Below are positions 47,171 through 56,591 of a stretch of DNA of 64,000 nt, one piece after another; within the stretch, counting starts at the first letter, position 1, and every line of letters begins with the position of its first letter. The notes beneath the pieces were generated by a model, which was not told where the DNA came from, ran no database searches, and worked only from the letters and a program-made list of their open reading frames with translations. The stretch is from Saliniradius amylolyticus (GTDB taxonomy: Bacteria > Pseudomonadota > Gammaproteobacteria > Enterobacterales > Alteromonadaceae), in the NCBI RefSeq assembly GCF_003143555.1, contig NZ_CP029347.1, positions 1,054,001 through 1,118,000 of the forward strand, in the 5' to 3' direction. A program made the position numbers and the translations under genes.

Positions 47171-49210
47171 TTATTTCACCCGCATTCCTGGCTGGGCGCC
47201 TTCGTGGGGTTCCATAATCCAAAGATCTTTACCGCCCGGGCCGGCGGCCAGAACCATGCCTTCGGACAGGCCAAAGCGCATCTTACGGGGCGCTAAGTTG
47301 GCCACCATGACAGTTAGCTTGCCTTCTAACTCGGCCGGGTCGTAGGCCGATTTAATGCCGGCAAACACCTGCTTGGTGTCTCCACCTAAATCCAGCTGCA
47401 GCTTCAGCAGCTTATCGGCCCCTTCCACATGTTCGGCCTTGGCAATCTTAGCAATGCGCAGGTCGATCTTGGCAAAGTCCTCAAAGGCGATAGTCTCCGA
47501 GATTGGGTCTTTGCTCAGCTCCGTATCCTGAGTGGGCTCTGCCTTTTGTTGTTCGGCGGCTTTCAAATCTTCTTTGGAGGCATCCACCATGGCGTTCACC
47601 TTATCCATATCCACACGCTGCATCAGCGCCTTAAACTTGTTGATTTCATGGCCGGTCAAAAGCGATTGGGCGCTCGACCAGTCTAGCGTATCGTTCAGGA
47701 AAGCCTCCGACTTTTCCGCTAATTGCGGCAAGACCGGCTTTAAGTACACCATTAGAATGCGGAACAGGTTGATACCCAGTGAGCATACCTGATGGGTATC
47801 AGCCTGCTTATTCTCATCTTTGATGGTAACCCAGGGGGCTTCCGCGTCGATGTACTGGTTGGCCTTATCGGCCAGCGACATAATCAGGCGAATTGCCCGG
47901 TGGTACTGGCGGCTTTCGAAATACTCAGCGATGGTCTCGCTGGCATCCTGAAACTCTTTAATCAGCTCAGGCTGTGGCAGTTCCTCGGCCAGTTGGCCGC
48001 CAAATTTCTTGGTAATAAAGCCTGCGCAGCGGCTGGCAATATTGACCACCTTACCCACCAGGTCCGAGTTTACTTTTTGCACAAAGTCTTCAAAGTTGAG
48101 ATCGATGTCGTGCACGTTGTCACTGAGCTTGCTGGCAAAGTAATAGCGCAGATACTCGGGGTTCAGGTGCTCTAAATAGGTCTGGGCCTTGATAAAGGTG
48201 CCTTTGGATTTGGACATCTTGGCGCCGTTGACGGTCACAAAACCGTGTACATTAACGCCCGTCGGCTTTCTGAAACCCGCGCCTTCCAGCATCGCCGGCC
48301 AGAACAGACAGTGGAAGTAGGTGATGTCTTTACCGATAAAGTGATACAGCTCGGTATCGGAGCCTTCTTTCCAGTACTCGTCGAAGTCGATGTTGTGCTG
48401 GTCACAGTAGTGTTTGAAGCTGGCCATGTAGCCCACAGGTGCATCCACCCATACATAGAAGAACTTGCCCGGGGCGCCTGGGATCTCAAAGCCAAAGTAG
48501 GGCGCATCGCGGCTAATGTCCCATTGCTGCAGACCTTCGTCGAACCATTCTTGTAGCTTATTGGCCATCTCGGTCTGGATGGCGCCCGAGCGCAGCCAGT
48601 CTTTTAGCATGCCTTCGAAGCGCGGCAAATCAAAGAAGAAGTGCTCCGAGTCTTTAAGAACCGGAGTGGCCCCGGAAATGACCGATACCGGGTTTTTCAC
48701 CTCGGTAGGGCGATAGGTGGCGCTGCACACATCACAGCTGTCGCCGTTCTGATCTTCGGCGCCGCAGCTGGGACAGGTGCCTTTTACAAAACGATCGGGC
48801 AGGAACATTTCCTTCTGAGGGTCATACAACTGACTGATGGTATGGCGGCTTATGTAACCGGCCTGATCCAGCTGTTTGTAGATGTACTCCGACAGCTCGC
48901 GGTTTTCCGGCGAGTGGGTCACATAGTAGTTGTCGTAGTTGACCAGAAACGCGGTCAGATCCTGATGATGCTCAGCGCGGGTCTGGGCGACCATTTCTTC
49001 CGGTGTGATACCCAGTTCGCGGGCTTTGAGCATCACTGGCGTACCGTGTGCATCGTCGGCGCATACACTGTAACACTGATGACCGCGAAGACGCTGAAAG
49101 CGTGTCCAGATATCGGTTTGAATGTGCTCCAGCAAATGCCCTAAGTGAATAGAACCATTGGCATAGGGAAGTGCGCTGGTGACCAGAATTTTACGTTGCG
49201 AATCTGCCAT
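47171..49210 (-). CDS. metG: Methionyl-tRNA synthetase
   Basis: 679 aa. Class I synthetase with the HIGH-type motif IHLGHLLEH, zinc knuckle CPSCG..CDVC, and KMSKSKGTF loop; the C-terminal 110 residues are an EMAP-II/tRNA-binding dimerisation domain ([26 protein letters not shown]). A linker of Glu/Lys/Ala residues joins them. AAAGGCGG precedes the start. Divergent apbC normally sits beside it; a diguanylate cyclase gene intervenes here. Confidence 0.97.
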   Translation of the reverse strand: MADSQRKILVTSALPYANGSIHLGHLLEHIQTDIWTRFQRLRGHQCYSVCADDAHGTPVMLKARELGITPEEMVAQTRAEHHQDLTAFLVNYDNYYVTHSPENRELSEYIYKQLDQAGYISRHTISQLYDPQKEMFLPDRFVKGTCPSCGAEDQNGDSCDVCSATYRPTEVKNPVSVISGATPVLKDSEHFFFDLPRFEGMLKDWLRSGAIQTEMANKLQEWFDEGLQQWDISRDAPYFGFEIPGAPGKFFYVWVDAPVGYMASFKHYCDQHNIDFDEYWKEGSDTELYHFIGKDITYFHCLFWPAMLEGAGFRKPTGVNVHGFVTVNGAKMSKSKGTFIKAQTYLEHLNPEYLRYYFASKLSDNVHDIDLNFEDFVQKVNSDLVGKVVNIASRCAGFITKKFGGQLAEELPQPELIKEFQDASETIAEYFESRQYHRAIRLIMSLADKANQYIDAEAPWVTIKDENKQADTHQVCSLGINLFRILMVYLKPVLPQLAEKSEAFLNDTLDWSSAQSLLTGHEINKFKALMQRVDMDKVNAMVDASKEDLKAAEQQKAEPTQDTELSKDPISETIAFEDFAKIDLRIAKIAKAEHVEGADKLLKLQLDLGGDTKQVFAGIKSAYDPAELEGKLTVMVANLAPRKMRFGLSEGMVLAAGPGGKDLWIMEPHEGAQPGMRVK

Positions 49211-49303
49211 AACCGCCTTTTGGGATCGTTAAAACGTCGGAGTTGGAAAAGACCCGCGATATTACCCAAAAAGGCGTCGTATTGCACCCTTCATAAACAG
49301 GCC

Positions 49304-50542
49304 CTAAGCAAATTTTACCCGATTACGGCCCGCCTTCTTAGCCGCGTACAGGGCGTTATCGGCTCGCTTTAGCAGGCTGTCGCTGTCATCGCCTTTTTGG
49401 TAAGCGGTGCAGCCGAGGCTAATGGTGATATGGATGGCCTTACCGCCGTCGCTGTTACCCCGCCTGGTTTTACCAGCCTTGTCATCTTCGGGGCGCTGGT
49501 TTTGTCTCAATACCAAGGGGTAGTCAGCCACCTGTTGTCGAATCTCATTGAGCTCTGCCTCAAGCCGTTCCGGGTCCTTATGAGGGAAGATCAGGGTAAA
49601 CTCCTCGCCCCCATAGCGATAGGCTTTACAGGATTTGGTTTTGCTCAGTACGCTGCCAAGCAGCTTTAATACCTGGTCGCCGACATCGTGGCCGTAGGTG
49701 TCGTTAAACTGTTTAAAATGATCCACATCCAGCATGGTTACGGCGCTTCGTTTACCCAGACGGTTAAGGTGGCTGAGCAGAGCCCGTCGCTGTGGCAGGC
49801 CGGTAAGTTCATCCATATAGGCCAGGTGCAACATCTGCCAGGCCAGCGTAATCAGCAGGGACAGAGTGGCGGCAAGTGTGGCCCAGCCAGAGGCGTCCGG
49901 CAGATGCACGAAGATGACAAAGTTCATCATCGCCATCCAGGTGGCAAACTCGCCCCAGTGAATAAGACTCATGCGAAAGTACAGCCCCATTAGCAACCAC
50001 AAGCTTCCCACGGCAAAGATCAGGCTTAGCAGTCCCCAGTTAAGGGCCAGATTATCGTAGGGCTGGATAAGTAATGCTTCGGACAACGCCAGTGCTGAAC
50101 TCCAGTCGGCCAGAGGCATAACCAGTAGCACCGGCGGTAATGCAGCGATCATGATCGCCAGTGCGATCCCCTGCCAGGTCAGAATGGAAGGCAGGGGAAA
50201 CAGCGTCAGTATTAGCATTAGCAGAGTCAGCAGTACTGGCAGAGTGTTGTACAGCGCCGCCACATCCGGTTCTGACAGGGGGCGCTGTAATCCAGACTGT
50301 ATCGTGAAATAGCTGCTCAGCAGCAAAGCCAGCCAATATAGCCACTGCCACTGGCGCATGAATGAGGATAATATCAGCACCAGTCCCAAGGCCAGGTATG
50401 CGGAAGCAGGAAATGGCACCGACAGCTGAGCCAGAGCGTTGGGAGCCCAGAGTTGTAGGATGAAAATAATAACGGCGGGCAGTACCGCAATAACAGGCAC
50501 AATAAACCTCAATGTCGTTGGCACAGGTGCCGTATTCCCCAA
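49304..50542 (-). CDS. Membrane-bound diguanylate cyclase
   Basis: 412 aa. About seven hydrophobic segments fill residues 10-240; the GGDEF domain follows with DVDHFKQFNDTYGH and the active loop RYGGEEF, so cyclic-di-GMP synthesis is likely. The RxxD inhibitory site usually five residues before the loop is absent. A low-complexity charged insertion lies between the helices of the GGDEF domain near residue 340-365. N-terminal sensor type not recognised. Located between metG and apbC, which are normally adjacent. Confidence 0.9.
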   Translation of the reverse strand: MGNTAPVPTTLRFIVPVIAVLPAVIIFILQLWAPNALAQLSVPFPASAYLALGLVLILSSFMRQWQWLYWLALLLSSYFTIQSGLQRPLSEPDVAALYNTLPVLLTLLMLILTLFPLPSILTWQGIALAIMIAALPPVLLVMPLADWSSALALSEALLIQPYDNLALNWGLLSLIFAVGSLWLLMGLYFRMSLIHWGEFATWMAMMNFVIFVHLPDASGWATLAATLSLLITLAWQMLHLAYMDELTGLPQRRALLSHLNRLGKRSAVTMLDVDHFKQFNDTYGHDVGDQVLKLLGSVLSKTKSCKAYRYGGEEFTLIFPHKDPERLEAELNEIRQQVADYPLVLRQNQRPEDDKAGKTRRGNSDGGKAIHITISLGCTAYQKGDDSDSLLKRADNALYAAKKAGRNRVKFA

Positions 50543-50685
50543 TGTCCCGAGTGTACCAATAAATAATGGGGTTGGCAGCGTAACCTGATGATTGTTTGGA
50601 CAATTAGCCGACAGGCTGAGATATCCGCGTATGGGGCGCTATGTTATGCTCGGACTACTGTCAGCCAGATAAGAGGCAAAAGAAT

Positions 50686-51747
50686 ATGAGGTTTAACTGG
50701 GGCAAGAAAGACCGCTCCGAACAACATCCTCCGAGTCAGCTGCTCATGTCCCTGGCGCGCTTTTTCGAATTATCACCCAATCAGGTGGCCGCTTGGTTTG
50801 ATGCGTCAACGAATACACTGACTCTGCCCTTTGCTTGTCAGAGCCAACAAGAAACGTTGTCAGAAACCTTGAAACAGGCCGAGGTTGGGCCCTTGCCCAC
50901 CATCCAACAGCAGGTGATGCTGTCTGGCGCGCCTCAGAGACGGCTGAGAAACATCAAAAACCTGGTGGCGGTAGCCTCCGGTAAAGGAGGCGTGGGGAAG
51001 TCAGCCTCTACGGTTAATCTTGCGCTGGCGCTGCAAGCGGAAGGCGCCAGTGTTGGCATTCTGGATGCGGATATTTATGGTCCATCCATTCCTACCATGT
51101 TAGGTAATGAAGGTCAGAGTCCGCAGACACAGGATGATAAGACCATGCAGCCGATGGAATCGTTGGGGTTAAAAGCCAACTCCATCGGCTACTTGGTGCC
51201 GCCCGACGATGCCACCGTCTGGCGCGGGCCTATGGCCAGCAGGGCTTTGCAGCAGTTACTGGATGAAACCGACTGGGGGGAGCTGGATTACTTACTGATC
51301 GATATGCCACCGGGCACCGGCGATATCCAGCTCACGCTGGCTCAGCAAATCCCAGTCAGTGGAGCGGTGGTGGTGACCACACCACAGAATCTGGCACTGG
51401 CCGATGCCACCAAGGCCATCGACATGTTCCGCAAAGTGGATGTGGATGTATTAGGAGTGCTGGAGAACATGAGCTACCACCAGTGTAAAAACTGTGGCTA
51501 CCAGGAGTATTTGTTTGATCAGGGGGGCGGCCAGCAAATCAGTCAGCACTTTCAGGTGCCACTGCTGGGGCAAATTCCGCTGGATACCGACATCCGCACC
51601 TGTGCCGACAGTGGCCAGTCGCTGTTGGCTAAACCCAGTGAGTTAACCGCGGCGTATCAAAGCGCCGCAAGGCAACTGGCCCGACGGTTATACCTGAGCA
51701 GTTTAAGCCAGCCTCAGGCGATCGATATCAGTGTGCAAAGTGATTGA
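50686..51747 (+). CDS. apbC: Iron-sulfur cluster carrier ATPase ApbC (Mrp)
   Basis: 353 aa from the ATG at 50686, with AAGAGG about 9 nt upstream; earlier in-frame codons lack similarity. Deviant Walker A GKGGVGKSASTVNLAL, ADIYGPSIPTMLG, MPPGTGDIQLTLAQ, and a C-terminal CKNCGYQ pair for the bridging cluster. Transfers Fe-S clusters to apoproteins. Followed by dcd. Confidence 0.95.
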   Translation: MRFNWGKKDRSEQHPPSQLLMSLARFFELSPNQVAAWFDASTNTLTLPFACQSQQETLSETLKQAEVGPLPTIQQQVMLSGAPQRRLRNIKNLVAVASGKGGVGKSASTVNLALALQAEGASVGILDADIYGPSIPTMLGNEGQSPQTQDDKTMQPMESLGLKANSIGYLVPPDDATVWRGPMASRALQQLLDETDWGELDYLLIDMPPGTGDIQLTLAQQIPVSGAVVVTTPQNLALADATKAIDMFRKVDVDVLGVLENMSYHQCKNCGYQEYLFDQGGGQQISQHFQVPLLGQIPLDTDIRTCADSGQSLLAKPSELTAAYQSAARQLARRLYLSSLSQPQAIDISVQSD

Positions 51748-51804
51748 ATAAACCGCGCTGGCTGTGAATAATGGCGCCAGTTCATATATAAGGAATCCGT
51801 TCTG

Positions 51805-52395
51805 ATGCGCTTGTGCGACAGAGACATAAAACAATGGTTAGACGAGGGCAAGATTGGCCTCAACCCTGAACCCACCGAAGCCATGATCAGCGGTGCCACG
51901 GTGGATATTCGTTTGGGCAACAAGTTCCGCGTATTTCAGGATCACGCCGCGCCCTACATTGACTTAAGCGGTCCGAAAGAGGAAGTCGAGCGGGCCATGC
52001 ACTCTGTAATGAGTGACGAAATTGTATTGCCCGATGGTGAGGCATTTTTTCTGCATCCCGGCGAACTGGCATTGGCGGTCACGCTGGAGTCGGTGACGCT
52101 GCCGGCCAATGTAGTGGGCTGGCTGGATGGCCGTTCTTCTCTGGCAAGACTGGGGCTGATGGTACACGTCACCGCCCATCGCATCGATCCGGGCTGGTCC
52201 GGGAATATTGTGCTGGAGTTTTATAACAGCGGTAAGCTGCCTTTGGCGCTCAGACCCAAGATGAAAATTGGCGCGCTGAGCTTTGAAGTCTTATCGGGCG
52301 AAGCGGAAAAGCCCTATAACGCCCGACTGGATGCTAAATACAAAGATCAGGCGGGGGCCATAGCCAGCCGCATCAGTGACGACGAGAAAAGCTGA
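51805..52395 (+). CDS. dcd: dCTP deaminase
   Basis: 196 aa. Deaminates dCTP to dUTP for thymidylate synthesis. Motifs include MLCDxDI-type N-terminus ([16 protein letters not shown]), [16 protein letters not shown] and the catalytic Glu in [14 protein letters not shown], with the Arg/Ser substrate residues present. Order apbC-dcd is conserved in this order of bacteria. Confidence 0.96.
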   Translation: MRLCDRDIKQWLDEGKIGLNPEPTEAMISGATVDIRLGNKFRVFQDHAAPYIDLSGPKEEVERAMHSVMSDEIVLPDGEAFFLHPGELALAVTLESVTLPANVVGWLDGRSSLARLGLMVHVTAHRIDPGWSGNIVLEFYNSGKLPLALRPKMKIGALSFEVLSGEAEKPYNARLDAKYKDQAGAIASRISDDEKS

Positions 52396-52402
52396 TTTGT
52401 AG

Positions 52403-52429
52403 AAGGCGGCGGTAAAACCGCCGCTTTGG
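52403..52429 (+). terminator. Terminator-like hairpin after dcd
   Basis: GCGGCGGT/ACCGCCGC stem with AAA loop, 8 nt past the dcd stop, followed by a weak TTT. Confidence 0.65.
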
Positions 52430-52470
52430 TGAAACTTCCAGCACTTAAGCACGATAAGATCAAATCACCG

Positions 52471-52498
52471 TTGCAAAGGCAAGTAAAATAAGTACACT
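52471..52498 (+). promoter_or_regulatory. tRNA-Pro promoter
   Basis: TTGCAA (52471-52476) and TACACT (52493-52498), spacer 16 nt, ending 17 nt before the tRNA. Confidence 0.6.
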
Positions 52499-52514
52499 AG
52501 CAACCTCTTTCGGT

Positions 52515-52591
52515 CGGCGTGTAGCGCAGCCTGGTAGCGCACTGTCATGGGGTGTCAGGGGTCGGAGGTTCAAATCCTCTCACGCCGACCA
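52515..52591 (+). tRNA. tRNA-Pro (anticodon GGG)
   Basis: 77 nt. Acceptor CGGCGTG/CACGCCG, D-arm GCGCAGCCTGGTAGCGC, anticodon loop ATGGGGT with GGG at 52549-52551, T-arm GGAGGTTCAAATCCTC, discriminator A and encoded CCA. Closely resembles E. coli proL. Confidence 0.96.
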
Positions 52592-52600
52592 ATTCTTCCT

Positions 52601-52884
52601 CTCCCCGAGATAATTTCCAAAGTTTTCAATTGCACTGAGCATAAGGAACCGACGACATGAGCGCGAAGCGGTCACGTCGGAGTTCACAAATTCGCCGGGA
52701 GCGAATTTGAACAGTTTTAGCTGGCCTGAAGGGCGGCGCAGATTTTCGCTCCATGCAAAATCTGCATTCATTACTTCCCTGTAAATTGCGCAGGAGCCGG
52801 GAGTAAATCCTCTTATGCCTACTGACTTCTTACTCTCTCCAGATAACTGAAAGCCCTTGTTCTCAGGTTGTCTTTTTCGGGGAG
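52601..52884. other. Structured intergenic element with inverted terminal repeats
   Basis: Bounded by CTCCCCGA at 52601-52608 and TCGGGGAG at 52877-52884. Inside are three strong hairpins: CCGAC/GTCGG (52649-52680), GTTC..AAATTCG / CGAATTTGAAC (52682-52712) and GCAGATTTT/AAAATCTGC (52738-52765). An open frame of 102 codons on the minus strand covers it, but its sequence is dictated by the hairpins and has no recognisable domain, so I do not call a gene. May be a MITE-like element or a structured RNA behind tRNA-Pro. Confidence 0.6.
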
Positions 52885-52892
52885 CCATATCA

Positions 52893-53297
52893 CTACCAAA
52901 ACTTAAATTCAGCGCACTTGCCAGATGTTCCTTTATTCATGGTCGTCTGGCCGTTGTTGGTTTTAAAATCCTTCCAGCCGCAAAAGCGCACAGCACCATT
53001 TTTAAATACCCTTGAGTATTTGTAGAAGGTTGATGAGGCATTGGTGCGATGATTAAACTCATTCCGGCATTTCAAGCTTATGAACTCTGAGTTGTCGATC
53101 CTATGGATGCGCGTCTTGTATAGCTGAGATTGTGAATCACAGTAGGAGTAATCAATATCCTTTCTGCCATCATACTTTATTACTTGAAACAGCTTACCGT
53201 GATCGGAGTGGAGAGCGTTAAGGTTATAGTTACTATTGGCACCTCCGCACCCCGTAAGCCCTAATGCAACCATTGCTGATATAACAATAATTCTCAT
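52893..53297 (-). CDS. Small lipoprotein, unknown function
   Basis: 134 aa. Signal peptide MRIIVISAMVALGLTGC with Cys17 lipidation site. The mature chain of about 117 residues has four Cys besides the lipidated one (CDSQ, CRNE, FCGW, KCAEF), suggesting two disulfides, and many aromatic and basic residues. No family recognised. It lies beside the tRNA-Pro element, upstream of nothing on its strand, and 126 nt from the next gene. Confidence 0.72.
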   Translation of the reverse strand: MRIIVISAMVALGLTGCGGANSNYNLNALHSDHGKLFQVIKYDGRKDIDYSYCDSQSQLYKTRIHRIDNSEFISLKCRNEFNHRTNASSTFYKYSRVFKNGAVRFCGWKDFKTNNGQTTMNKGTSGKCAEFKFW

Positions 53298-53423
53298 GCA
53301 GCTTTACCTTCCAACAGTTTAACCAGCCCATCACCCTTGCTGACAGGGTTATCTTTAGGATGAATAATATACCGACTCTTGGGCGTCGTTTGGATTATTG
53401 TCTTGCCCGGATGCTCAGGACAT

Positions 53424-54152
53424 TCAGCGGTTAGGCAGAGCAATATCGTACTTGCTGTAAATTCTTTCAAGCTCCCCGCTTTTCTTTAAACGTTCCAATG
53501 CCCGGTCAAAGTGTTGTTTCAGGGCTTTGCCGCTTTCATTTTTGCTAAAGGCCCAGTGTAGGTTGTAATGCCCTACGGTTTTAGTACGGAGATCTTGAAG
53601 CTTGTCACTATCGAGTTTCTCGATAATGCTGCTGATATCCATGTAATAGTCGATTCGTCGTTTATCTAATAACTTCAGCGCCATTTCCGGATTATCTAAG
53701 GCGACACCCTGGAGTCCTTTTAGTGCTGATTGCTCGACGATAGCCTTGCGATATCCACGCCGCCAGGCACCGGTCATCCGGCTAATATTGTTGATAAAGC
53801 TATTGTTGACCCGAGTGGCAGGGGCCAGAATAAGAATGCGTTCGCTGAGAATGGCCTGGGAAGAATAGTGGTACTTATCTCTTTTTTGGACTGCGCCGGT
53901 CATGTGAATGTAACCCTCGTCGAGCCCTTGAATCACTCGGGGCCAGTTCATATAGCGGATATTCAGCTCATAGCCGGTGCCGGGAAACACTGCTTGGATA
54001 AGATCATGATAAAGGCCACGACCATTGGTTTCGGTAAAGTTGGGCCAGCGATCTGTGCCCCAAATGATGGTAGTTTTTGATGCAGCTAAAGCGCTTTCGC
54101 CGGAAGCAAGCACTAACCAGACAGCGGCCATCAGAATAGTGGGCTTCAACAA
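53424..54152 (-). CDS. Periplasmic solute-binding-like protein (SBP_bac_3)
   Basis: 242 aa. A signal peptide of about 23 residues ends at ALAAS, followed by a family-3 solute-binding fold: early TDRWPNFTETNGRGLYHDL, central RRIDYYMDISSI and C-terminal ALERLKKSGELERIYSKY. No ABC transporter or histidine kinase gene is adjacent. In Alteromonadales, orphan proteins of this type are frequent and their ligands are usually unknown. Confidence 0.85.
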   Translation of the reverse strand: MLKPTILMAAVWLVLASGESALAASKTTIIWGTDRWPNFTETNGRGLYHDLIQAVFPGTGYELNIRYMNWPRVIQGLDEGYIHMTGAVQKRDKYHYSSQAILSERILILAPATRVNNSFINNISRMTGAWRRGYRKAIVEQSALKGLQGVALDNPEMALKLLDKRRIDYYMDISSIIEKLDSDKLQDLRTKTVGHYNLHWAFSKNESGKALKQHFDRALERLKKSGELERIYSKYDIALPNR

Positions 54153-54547
54153 AGGTCCCTCCTTGTGCCTCAGATTAAGAATTGTGCTTGGTGGCGTTGT
54201 TGTCTTACGGCACAGTGTTTCGGTTCTTCTTTCTCCATAGTAATCGATTTATAAAACTCCCGGCAAGGCGGTGTTTAATTATGCGTGGGCCGGTATTTGG
54301 TATGGGTTGTAAGCCCTCTTGGCAACCATCTCACTGGGGGCGTGTTTGTGACGAGCATGATTCTGGCCATCGCCCAGCCTCTATCTGATTGTGGTGGATG
54401 CCAGGGGGATTGCCCGCGGTCTGCTAAGTCATAAGGTACGGGTTAAACTTTCGTTTAAATAGAATAATATCGGTATTATTTTGTTATTTTATTCTTATTT
54501 TTCGGTGCTAATCTTTAAGCCATTCAAACATTGGCTCAGAGGTGAGT
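54153..54547. other. 395-nt gap with no convincing gene
   Basis: No coding sequence I trust. The right 90 nt are AT-rich and contain an inverted repeat AATAATA/TATTATT at 54463-54480 just ahead of pirin, a candidate operator-promoter. The left part contains a short open frame (54182-54388, plus strand) without start-site or family support. Confidence 0.5.
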
Positions 54548-55378
54548 ATGAAAATTATCGATGTTCAGAACAGTCGCCCAACTCAGGACGGTGCAGGCGT
54601 TAACATTCGCCGGGTGGCGGATTTCCAGCGTCTGTCGCTGGATCCCTATTTAATGATTGACGAATTAAAGTCAGACAACAAGGCCGACTACATGGCAGGC
54701 TTTCCCGCCCACCCCCACCGGGGCATCGAAACCTTTACTTACATTCGAAAAGGTGGCTTCGAGCATCGGGATCAAATGGGCAATAAGAAGGTCATCGGTG
54801 CGGGCGATGTGCAGTGGATGAGCACCGGCTTTGGCGTAGTGCACTCAGAAATGCCGGTCGAAGGTGATGAAGGGCTGCATGGTTTTCAGATATGGCTGAA
54901 TATGCCTGCCAAAGATAAGCTGCGTCCTCCACAGTATCAGGATTCCACCGACTCCGGTTTGCCTGTCGTTTCTAACCATAGTGGTGCTCGCCTGACTGCG
55001 TTGGCAGGTAACTGGGCGCTGGATGGTCAGGCGGTGTCTTCACCACTGCAAGGACTGGCGGCATCGGGGGCGATTGCCGATGTGGAGCTCAGAGCTAGCG
55101 GGCAAGCTCAGTTGAATCTGTCTGCCTGGGAGCAAGCACTGATTTATGTTCATAGTGGTAGTCTCACAGAAGCCAGTACCTGCCAGCTTTTGCGTATTCA
55201 GGGCGGAGCAGAGGTTACCTTAACGGCCAGCGAGCAGGGGGCAGGGGCGTTAGTTCTGCTGGGACATCGTATCGGCGAGAAAATTGCCCACATGGGACCG
55301 TTTGTGATGAATAACGAGGCCGAGCTGCGCCAGGCGGTAATGGATTACCAGGCCGGGCGTATGGGCTCGATCAGCTAG
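54548..55378 (+). CDS. Pirin family protein
   Basis: 276 aa from the ATG at 54548, with GAGG 6 nt upstream; an in-frame GTG two codons earlier is less likely. Bicupin with the metal motif HPHRGIETFTYI and the second His/Glu in GDVQWMSTGFGVVHSE. Bacterial pirins have diverse roles, including quercetinase activity, so the function is open. Tail overlap of 8 nt with the convergent kinase gene. Confidence 0.93.
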   Translation: MKIIDVQNSRPTQDGAGVNIRRVADFQRLSLDPYLMIDELKSDNKADYMAGFPAHPHRGIETFTYIRKGGFEHRDQMGNKKVIGAGDVQWMSTGFGVVHSEMPVEGDEGLHGFQIWLNMPAKDKLRPPQYQDSTDSGLPVVSNHSGARLTALAGNWALDGQAVSSPLQGLAASGAIADVELRASGQAQLNLSAWEQALIYVHSGSLTEASTCQLLRIQGGAEVTLTASEQGAGALVLLGHRIGEKIAHMGPFVMNNEAELRQAVMDYQAGRMGSIS

Positions 55379-56591
55379 TGACAGTCTCGCTCGGTGCCTG
55401 CCACTGAAAGGTGATTTCCGCTCCGCCCAACGTTGGGTTGTTGCCCAATTGCAAGTGTCCGCCGTGCCAGTGGGCGATACGATGGACAATGTAGAGGCCC
55501 AAACCATAACCGCTGCTGAGCGGAGTTTCTGAGCCCTGACTGAAGGGCTCGATCAAACTGTTCGCGGTTTTGGGCAGTCCGGGCCCATCGTCGCTCACTT
55601 TGAGCACATAGTCTTGTTTGTGCTGGTAGAGCTCAACCTTGATATGCTTTCTGGCATGTTTGCTGGCATTCACCAGCAGGTTTTGTAAGGCGATACAGAA
55701 ACAGTTGGGATCACACGGCATGCGCTTTATCTGGATATTGAGATCAAACGCTAAATAGCCATAGAACTTAAATTTATCCACTTCGGCCTGTACCAGTTCT
55801 GTGCTATCACAGTCCGTCAGCTCCAGAGCGGTAAATTGGTTCTCAATGCGGGCAAAGTTTAAATACTGCTCCAATCGGCTCTCAATTTCATCCAGAGACT
55901 TATGAATATGCAGCTCTTCCTGTTTAGGAATTGAGTCCACCAGGGATAAGGCCAGCCGGATGCGTGTCAGAGGGGTGCGGATTTCGTGAGAAATGATTCG
56001 CGATAAGTCGGTATGCAAACTTAGGAATCGGGTCACTTTCTGGGACATATCGCTAAAGCTTTTCGCCAGCGGGTAAATGCTGGAGTTCTTGCGAGTCATC
56101 ACGGGCATGGCTCGTGGTGACTGACCAAAGTTGATGGCGGTGCGCTGTAGCTTAACCAAATCACTAAATAAGGGGCGGAACAACAAAAATAAGGACACGG
56201 CCAGTAAACTGTAAAAGGCGATAAAAAATCCATGGCTCTCTTCATTGTCTTTGATGAGTTGTAGCGGCCCTAACTGGTAAACCACACTATCTTCTGACCC
56301 TTGTTCAGGATCGAGTACATAGATGTAGTCTGAGCCATGGTCGTTCACACTGAGTGTGCCATTTTTTTGCAGAGCATCGGATAGCTGCTGCGGCAGTGCA
56401 AGCTGTGAGCGGGTTAAACGGCTAACCTTGCTGCTGTCGGTCACCAATGCCTGTAAATCATGCATGGGAATGACGTAGGCTGGCTCATGCTGCGGGAAAA
56501 AAATCCGATTGTAGAGCTGGCCGAATGAGAGCACTAAGCCGATCAGGATGACAGCGCTAAGGATATAGAGCCGTAGGAACTGGAATTTCAT
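55371..56591 (-). CDS. Sensor histidine kinase
   Basis: 406 aa. Two membrane helices near residues 8-24 and 122-140 flank a periplasmic domain of about 95 residues, followed by a HAMP-like linker. H-box SHEIRTPLTRIRLALSL, N-box LLVNASKHARKHI and G-box DDGPGLP then GYGLGLYIVHRI are all intact, so it should be active. It overlaps its response regulator by 4 nt (ATGA) and shares the operon with DUF3019 and MipA genes, suggesting that it senses an envelope signal. Confidence 0.94.
   Translation of the reverse strand: MKFQFLRLYILSAVILIGLVLSFGQLYNRIFFPQHEPAYVIPMHDLQALVTDSSKVSRLTRSQLALPQQLSDALQKNGTLSVNDHGSDYIYVLDPEQGSEDSVVYQLGPLQLIKDNEESHGFFIAFYSLLAVSLFLLFRPLFSDLVKLQRTAINFGQSPRAMPVMTRKNSSIYPLAKSFSDMSQKVTRFLSLHTDLSRIISHEIRTPLTRIRLALSLVDSIPKQEELHIHKSLDEIESRLEQYLNFARIENQFTALELTDCDSTELVQAEVDKFKFYGYLAFDLNIQIKRMPCDPNCFCIALQNLLVNASKHARKHIKVELYQHKQDYVLKVSDDGPGLPKTANSLIEPFSQGSETPLSSGYGLGLYIVHRIAHWHGGHLQLGNNPTLGGAEITFQWQAPSETVTS

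Noticed and set aside
52580-52888. 102-codon minus-strand open frame next to tRNA-Pro
   Set aside because: It overlaps the tRNA end and coincides with a strongly palindromic non-coding element; no domain, signal or convincing ribosome binding site.
52515-54152. tRNA-Pro as the attachment site of an integrated element
   Set aside because: No integrase gene and no repeated tRNA 3' end was seen downstream.
54182-54388. 68-codon open frame in the gap before pirin
   Set aside because: No family match, no ribosome binding site and unusual composition; treated as non-coding.
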